Part shown: in pieces, positions 49,036-53,251 of the stretch
Position numbering within the stretch: position 1 is the stretch's first letter
Layout of the letters: each line of letters begins with the position of its first letter
NCBI GenBank assembly: GCA_017632695.1
Contig: JAGBQS010000301.1
Location: 1-53,251, forward strand
DNA: 53,251 nucleotides
DNA from: Bacteroidales bacterium
GTDB lineage: Bacteria > Bacteroidota > Bacteroidia > Bacteroidales > UBA3663
Reading direction: 5' to 3'
Program-made: the position numbers and the translations under genes
The notes under the pieces: generated by a model
The model's database searches: none
Told to the model about the DNA's origin: nothing
Seen by the model: the letters and a program-made list of their open reading frames with translations, nothing else

Positions 49036-49067
49036 CAAAGATAAGGCTAAAAATCCGAATCTCCAAA
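49036..49067 (-). promoter_or_regulatory. Promoter of the tRNA-His-Glu-Ser operon
   Basis: Minus-strand TTTG (49064-49067), 20 nt, TATCTTTG (49036-49043), about 30 nt before tRNA-His. The rest of 49006-49165 shows no gene. Confidence 0.82.
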
Positions 49068-49165
49068 TTTTTTGTCGACTTTTTTTCAAAAAGATGCAAC
49101 TTTTCTGTTTTCGGAGCGCTCTGTGGCTGTTTTCTGCTTAATGGAAGTGCCAAAACAGCCGGTTT

Positions 49166-49537
49166 TTAACAGCCTTTTGTCCGATAACCTTCCTTGTGTA
49201 GCAGTTCGGCGGCTTTTTGACGGCAATCGCCCTGTAACAGAATCTGTCCGTCGAAGGGTTCTTCGCTATTCCAGCAGGAGCTTCCGCCGCAAGCCAACCG
49301 TTGCTGCAGCAGTTTCTTCAGGCGGATCAATTCCTCTTCTGTGCCCTGAAATTCGCTGATCAGGGTGCAGGGTTTCCCTTTCCGGCCCGATTTCTCGTAG
49401 CTGATGCGTAGGGTTCCCAACCGGCCATTTTCTTTGTCGCTGGCTGCTTTGGCTGCTGCATCGGCGGCATTTTCGGCGGCACCCTGTGCCTTCTCTTCAT
49501 CCGAGAGCGATGCTGCCAGTATTTCTTTCCAATCCAT
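49166..49537 (-). CDS. yciH: SUI1/eIF1-like translation factor (YciH family)
   Basis: 123 residues. The N-terminal 45 residues are Ala/Glu-rich and probably flexible; the rest is the SUI1 fold: LRISYEKSGRKGKPCTLISEFQG, EELIRLKKLLQQRLACGGSS and GQILLQGDCRQKAAELLHKEGY, corresponding to the conserved Cys-Gly-Gly and GD(H/C)R blocks of YciH. By homology it may influence start-codon selection, a role not settled in bacteria. A strong hairpin (49552-49606) lies 15 nt before the ATG, so its expression may be controlled by leader structure. No clear -7 box was found. Confidence 0.85.
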   Translation of the reverse strand: MDWKEILAASLSDEEKAQGAAENAADAAAKAASDKENGRLGTLRISYEKSGRKGKPCTLISEFQGTEEELIRLKKLLQQRLACGGSSCWNSEEPFDGQILLQGDCRQKAAELLHKEGYRTKGC

Positions 49538-49551
49538 TGTTTGTTGAATGA

Positions 49552-49606
49552 ATCGGGAAACACGAACGGTTCAGTGTGTGCTGAATGTTGTTTCGTGTTT
49601 CCCGAT
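49552..49606 (-). promoter_or_regulatory. Long leader hairpin upstream of the YciH-like gene
   Basis: A perfect 15-bp stem (49552-49566 with 49592-49606), an internal loop, then an inner 5-bp TTCAG/CTGAA stem with a TGTGTG loop. There is no T-run on the minus strand, so it is not an evident terminator. Confidence 0.65.
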
Positions 49607-49635
49607 ATATAAAGAATTCAAGTTTTTGTATGTTT

Positions 49636-49762
49636 GGAGTTAATGGTAGTTGGCGGGAGTTAACAGGCTTTCGGCCTATGGAGATAACGGACGTATGATT
49701 TGCCACTGTGGTAATGTCGGTTAACTCCCGCTAACTTCTGCTAACTCCCATTAATTCCCAGC
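49636..49762. repeat. Cluster of TTAACTCCC-type motifs in inverted order
   Basis: At least five copies of a TTAACTCCC-like motif: two on the minus strand (49636-49646, 49652-49664) and three on the plus strand (near 49720-49735, 49740-49754 and 49750-49762). 49649-49664 and 49720-49735 form a 16-bp stem with one mismatch. It lies between the YciH-like and beta-galactosidase genes. Confidence 0.7.
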
Positions 49763-49794
49763 AAGCAATGCTTGCGAAATTTGTAGAAAAAATA

Positions 49795-52700
49795 TTATTG
49801 CGGAATTAGGGTAAAGGTAAACTCGCGGTCCTTGTAGTTTACCATATATTGCGAGAGAGGCAGGGCTCCCCAGCTGTTTACGCAGCCCAGACCCATCTGA
49901 ACCTGATCGATGCAGAGGCTGGTAAGCGGCTGCGGGTCGATGTCGGGAGAGTGGAGGTTGTGCTTGTTCGGACCTTCATCAAGGCTCTGTACGGTATAGT
50001 GCAGGGCAGAAGCCGAGAATGGGGCAGGAGCCACAACCATCAGTCCGTGACCGGCCTGATTCGTAACCTTCCACCAGCGGAGATCTACGTGATTTCCGTT
50101 CTCCTGCGGACGGATGTACGGATAGAACTCCCGGGTGACCGTGCTGCTGTAAATGCCCAGCATTTCGGAATCCTTTCGGTCACAGTAGGTTTCCACAGGT
50201 CCGCGGCCGTAGTATTCAATCTGTTCGAACTGCTCCGGCATTGGCAGATTCATGCCGAATCGGAACATCGGCGACTGTTCCTTATCTCCGGCCTTGAGCT
50301 GTTGGGTGACTTCCACGATGCCGCCGGCCTTGATCTGATAGGTGAGGCTGAGCTGTGCGCCGATTCCGGGGAGCTCGTACGCTGCCTTAACGGTAACGGC
50401 CGATTCTGTCTGTGTGTGGTCGAGGCTCTTCAGCTTGAGTTCCGGGTTCCTCCAGGCAGCATATTTGCGTTGCAGCTGTGCGCCGTAATCGTTGTCGGTC
50501 GGAGCGCGCCAGAAGTTGGGGCGCAGCTGGGCATCGGTTGTGATCAGCTGGTTGCCGTTCACCTGATAAACCTCCATAAAGCCGTTCCAGCGGGCAAACT
50601 CGATGCTGAAATTGCTGCCGCTGACAATGAGGTTCCGGTTGTTCTGGCTGACTTGCAGGTCCGATTTTCCGAACTGGGCAGGAACCGGTACAGGCTGGAA
50701 ACCGGTCAAAGCCAACTGCTGGTGAGCTACCACATGACCTCCTGGAATCAGACCTTCGCGACGGTTCTGTTTGTAGCGCAGGTTCAGCAGATATTCGGCA
50801 TTGTCGGCCGAAGGAACCGAAACCGGAAGATTCAGGCTGGCTGTTTGCTGCGGTTCGACGTTCAGCGAGTTTACTACGCCGGTGCTTTCAATCTCGCCGT
50901 TGCAGACCAGTTCCCACTCCAGACGGCAGTTGCTCAGGTTGCGGAAGAAGTTTTCGTTGCGGACGGCAAGCTGAATGCCGTCGGCTTTCTGTTCCTTCAG
51001 TTCGGTCCAGATATTCTGGTAATAGTATGCCACTTCGTAGAGGTGGGGGTTCGGAACGCGGTCCGGGCTGATCAGTCCGTTGTCGCAGAAGTTACCGTCG
51101 CTGGCATCCGTGCGGTTGAAGTCGCCGCCATAAGCCCAGATCTGCCGTCCCTTGTCGTTGGTGCGTCGGATAGACTGGTCCACGAAGTCCCAGATAAAAC
51201 CACCCTGAAGGGTCGGGTATTTCCGGATCAGGTCCCAATATTCCTTAAATCCGCCGATGCTGTTACCCATTGCGTGGGCATATTCGCATTGGATGAACGG
51301 ACGGGTCATGCCGGCATTCTTGGCATAGTTCTCCATGTCCCAGTAGCTGGCATACATCGGGCAGTAAACGTCGGTCGGAGCTTCCTCGATGGTAATCTTG
51401 CCTTGCCAGATGCCCGAAGTGACATTCTCGTACTGGCATAGACGGCTCGGGTCGAGCTGCTTGACCAGTTTGTAGGCTGCTTCGAAGTTCGGACCGTAGC
51501 CGGCTTCGTTGCCCAGGCTCCAGAAGATGACGGACGGATGGTTGAAGTTGCGGGCAACATTCCGTTCGTTGCGCTCAAGGTGAGCTTTCTTGTAATCGTC
51601 GCGGCGTGCCAGCGTATGTTCATTGTAGCCCATGCCGTGACTCTCCAGGTTTGCTTCGGCCACCAGATAGATGCCGTATTCATCGCAGAGGTCGTACCAG
51701 TAGCTGTCGTCAGGATAATGGCAGGTACGTACAGCATTGAAGTTATGCTGTTTCAGGATGCGCATATCCTGCATCATGCGTTCGCGGCTTACCACATAGC
51801 CTCCATCAGGGTCGAGTTCGTGACGGTCGGCGCCCTTGATGAGGATAGGCTGTCCGTTTACAAGTAACTGTGCATTCTTTACCTCGATCTTGCGGAAGCC
51901 TACACGCACAGGAACCACCTGCAGCACCTGGTTGCCGTTCTTGAGGGTGGCACGCAGGGTGTAGAGGTAAGGATCCTCGGCCGACCATTTGCGCGGACTG
52001 TCAATCTTCAGGGTAGCCCGGTATTTTTCGGTGGTGCCCGAAGCCACTTCCTTGCCCTCGGCATCGAACAGCTGCAGCTGGACTTGCGAGCCGGTGGACT
52101 CTACTTCAACGTTCAGCGTACCGTTCTGATATCGGGCATCCAGATCGGGGGTAACGCGGATATCGGTGATGTGCTGTTTCGGACGGGCGTAAAGCCAGCA
52201 GTCGCGGTGAATACCCGTATAGCGGAAAAAGTCCTGATCCTCCAGATAGGTGCCGTCGCACCAGCGGAAAACCTGCATGGCGATGAGTGCTTTCTGTCCG
52301 GGCTTTACATAAGGAGTCAGGTCGAATTCGGCTTCCAGTTTGCTGTCTTCGCTGTAGCCTACGAACTTGCCGTTAACCCACAGGTACATGTTGCTGCTTA
52401 CCGAGCCGAAGTGTGCTATGACCTGCTGTCCTTTCCATTGGGCAGGAATCTCCACTTCGTGACGGTAGTAGCCTACGGCATTGTTCCGGGTAGGTACCAT
52501 CGGAGGATTGTTGCCTTCCTGTGCAGCCCATGCATACTGGGCATTCACATAAATCGGGTCGCCGTAGCCGTACAGTTCCCAGCAGCCGGGTACGGGAATG
52601 GTTCCCCAGGCGGCATCGTTGAGGTCTGTGCGATAGAAGTCGCTCCGATAGTTTTCGGCATTGGGCTGCCACTGGAATTTCCACTGACCGTTCAGGCTGA

Positions 52701-52881
52701 GGTAGTTTGCCGATGCTTCGGGGGCATTCTGCGAAGCTTCGACGCTCTCGAATCCGAAGAAATGGCTGTGCATAGCCAAACGGTTAACTTGGTTGACGTT
52801 CGGGTCTTGCCACTCCCGAAAGGTTTGTGCGCCTGCAGCGAGTGAGGCGGAGGCAAACAGTAAAGTCAGGAAACGTTTCAT
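49795..52881 (-). CDS. lacZ: Secreted GH2 beta-galactosidase, LacZ type
   Basis: 1028 residues with a signal peptide (to about AAGAQ), so it acts outside the cytoplasm unlike E. coli LacZ. Order of domains: sugar-binding jelly-roll (about 60-230; NGQWKFQW, VPGCWELYGYGDPIY, WVNGKFVGYSEDS), Ig-like sandwich (about 235-335), TIM barrel (about 340-640) with acid/base Glu459 in SLGNEAGYG and nucleophile Glu533 in IQCEYAHAMGNS, a second sandwich (about 650-745) and a Bgal_small_N domain (about 760-1025). RGPVETYCDRK and the GLMVVAP segment are typical of the last domain. It should release galactose from terminal beta-galactosides. No promoter was found in 52882-53053. Confidence 0.95.
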   Translation of the reverse strand: MKRFLTLLFASASLAAGAQTFREWQDPNVNQVNRLAMHSHFFGFESVEASQNAPEASANYLSLNGQWKFQWQPNAENYRSDFYRTDLNDAAWGTIPVPGCWELYGYGDPIYVNAQYAWAAQEGNNPPMVPTRNNAVGYYRHEVEIPAQWKGQQVIAHFGSVSSNMYLWVNGKFVGYSEDSKLEAEFDLTPYVKPGQKALIAMQVFRWCDGTYLEDQDFFRYTGIHRDCWLYARPKQHITDIRVTPDLDARYQNGTLNVEVESTGSQVQLQLFDAEGKEVASGTTEKYRATLKIDSPRKWSAEDPYLYTLRATLKNGNQVLQVVPVRVGFRKIEVKNAQLLVNGQPILIKGADRHELDPDGGYVVSRERMMQDMRILKQHNFNAVRTCHYPDDSYWYDLCDEYGIYLVAEANLESHGMGYNEHTLARRDDYKKAHLERNERNVARNFNHPSVIFWSLGNEAGYGPNFEAAYKLVKQLDPSRLCQYENVTSGIWQGKITIEEAPTDVYCPMYASYWDMENYAKNAGMTRPFIQCEYAHAMGNSIGGFKEYWDLIRKYPTLQGGFIWDFVDQSIRRTNDKGRQIWAYGGDFNRTDASDGNFCDNGLISPDRVPNPHLYEVAYYYQNIWTELKEQKADGIQLAVRNENFFRNLSNCRLEWELVCNGEIESTGVVNSLNVEPQQTASLNLPVSVPSADNAEYLLNLRYKQNRREGLIPGGHVVAHQQLALTGFQPVPVPAQFGKSDLQVSQNNRNLIVSGSNFSIEFARWNGFMEVYQVNGNQLITTDAQLRPNFWRAPTDNDYGAQLQRKYAAWRNPELKLKSLDHTQTESAVTVKAAYELPGIGAQLSLTYQIKAGGIVEVTQQLKAGDKEQSPMFRFGMNLPMPEQFEQIEYYGRGPVETYCDRKDSEMLGIYSSTVTREFYPYIRPQENGNHVDLRWWKVTNQAGHGLMVVAPAPFSASALHYTVQSLDEGPNKHNLHSPDIDPQPLTSLCIDQVQMGLGCVNSWGALPLSQYMVNYKDREFTFTLIPQ

Positions 52882-52967
52882 GTAAAGTATGGTAATTAGG
52901 GTTTGTATTTATTAGTTCAGTATGATTGAGGTTGTTTAATCAGGTTGCGTATTAATCACGGTCGTAA

Positions 52968-53013
52968 TAAAAAAAGAAAAACATCCGACCTTTTATAAAC
53001 AAAAGCCAGATGC
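52968..53013 (-). terminator. Terminator of the downstream tRNA cluster
   Basis: A stem of about 13 bp with wobble pairs (52981-53013, 6-nt loop) followed on the minus strand by TTTTTCTTTTTTT. It ends transcripts from the tRNA-Glu/Val cluster before lacZ. Confidence 0.85.
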
Positions 53014-53053
53014 GTCCTCTTCCTCTTTATTACATATTGACAGTGATTGGTTG

Positions 53054-53128
53054 TGGTCGCTGAGGGATTCGAACCCCCGACCCTCTGCTTGTAAGGCAGA
53101 CGCTCTGAACCAACTGAGCTAAGCGACC
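53054..53128 (-). tRNA. tRNA-Val (anticodon TAC)
   Basis: 75 nt. Acceptor GGTCGCT/AGCGACC is perfect; the anticodon stem CTGCC.../GCAG has loop TTACAA with anticodon TAC; the T-arm has GGTTCGAATCC. CCA is not encoded. Confidence 0.95.
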
Positions 53129-53151
53129 AGGTAAAAAATGATGCTGATTTG

Positions 53152-53223
53152 TAGTCCATAGCAGAGTCGAACTGCTCTTTAGAGAATGAAAATCTCTCGT
53201 CCTAACCGATAGACGAATGGACC
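53152..53223 (-). tRNA. tRNA-Glu (anticodon TTC)
   Basis: 72 nt. Acceptor GGTCCAT pairs with ATGGACT (G1-U72 wobble, normal for this tRNA). The anticodon stem AGAGA/TCTCT encloses TTTTCAT, giving TTC; the T-loop is TTCGACT. It lies 23 nt upstream of tRNA-Val. Confidence 0.95.
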
Positions 53224-53234
53224 AGCCTGATTTG

Positions 53235-53251
53235 TGGTGCCAACGGGAATC
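53235..53251 (-). tRNA. Partial tRNA 3' end, identity unknown
   Basis: The minus strand gives ...GATT, CCCGT, TGGCACC, A: the end of a T-loop, the 3' half of a T-stem, a 7-nt acceptor strand and discriminator A, right where the cluster predicts another tRNA. The gene continues beyond the window, so the anticodon is not visible. Confidence 0.6.

Noticed and set aside
49072..49359. 95-residue plus-strand frame over the YciH-like gene
   Set aside because: The minus-strand frame matches the SUI1 fold; this one is unsupported.

Overview
The window looks like a chromosomal segment of a saccharolytic gut-type Bacteroidales bacterium, most like the Prevotella/Bacteroides group. The evidence is direct. 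Many genes are preceded by the Bacteroidota promoter (TTTG, about 20 nt, TAnnTTTG) rather than an E. coli-like -35/-10. Lipoprotein signals, OMP_b-brl-type outer membrane proteins, a hybrid two-component system (HTCS), DUF2723 and DUF3098 proteins, and many secreted glycoside hydrolases are all typical of this phylum. Two secreted enzymes end in a DLxGR tail resembling a type IX secretion sorting domain. I see no rRNA, CRISPR array, prophage or insertion sequence.

Layout. 1-6.7 kb (minus strand): the start of a GH28 polygalacturonase-like lipoprotein, a LolC/E-like permease, a class I aminotransferase, MltG, and the rfbA-rfbB pair for dTDP-4-keto-6-deoxyglucose. 6.7-19 kb (plus): an outer membrane barrel protein, an ABC-F ATPase with an altered second Walker A, a DUF187/GHL10 hydrolase-like protein, a BadF/NagK-type kinase, a DUF486 membrane protein, a GH43-like lipoprotein, a PanE-like reductase, a TonB-receptor-like protein with a structured leader, and a YARHG protein. 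19-26.8 kb: GH53 endo-galactanase and tRNA-modifying TcdA (minus), diverging from a GH5-GH43 fusion enzyme and a GH97 enzyme (plus).

26.9-32.7 kb: a small exported protein (minus), a SprT-like protease with a membrane-anchored NUC1 nuclease (plus), a TlpA-like thioredoxin lipoprotein with an MTA/SAH nucleosidase (minus), and a serpin lipoprotein (plus). 32.7-38.5 kb (minus): a periplasmic carboxypeptidase-regulatory/TPR protein one base from a full HTCS; this is the best candidate for a little-known system. 38.7-43.7 kb (plus): exonuclease III coupled to a membrane-tethered winged-helix regulator, then DUF2723 and DUF3098 membrane proteins. 43.6-48.3 kb: a large GH29 fucosidase diverging from an AraC regulator, with an 11-bp inverted repeat between them.

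48.3-53.25 kb: a seven-unit 41-bp tandem array, a His-Glu-Ser tRNA operon, an eIF1/YciH-like gene with a long leader hairpin, a cluster of TTAACTCCC motifs, a GH2 beta-galactosidase, and a second tRNA cluster (Glu, Val, plus a partial tRNA at the edge). Functionally the window is a polysaccharide-degradation neighbourhood (GH2, GH5, GH28, GH29, GH43, GH53, GH97) without a SusC/SusD pair, mixed with housekeeping genes. Promoters and terminators were read by eye; protein families were assigned from motifs and general family knowledge, without database searches.
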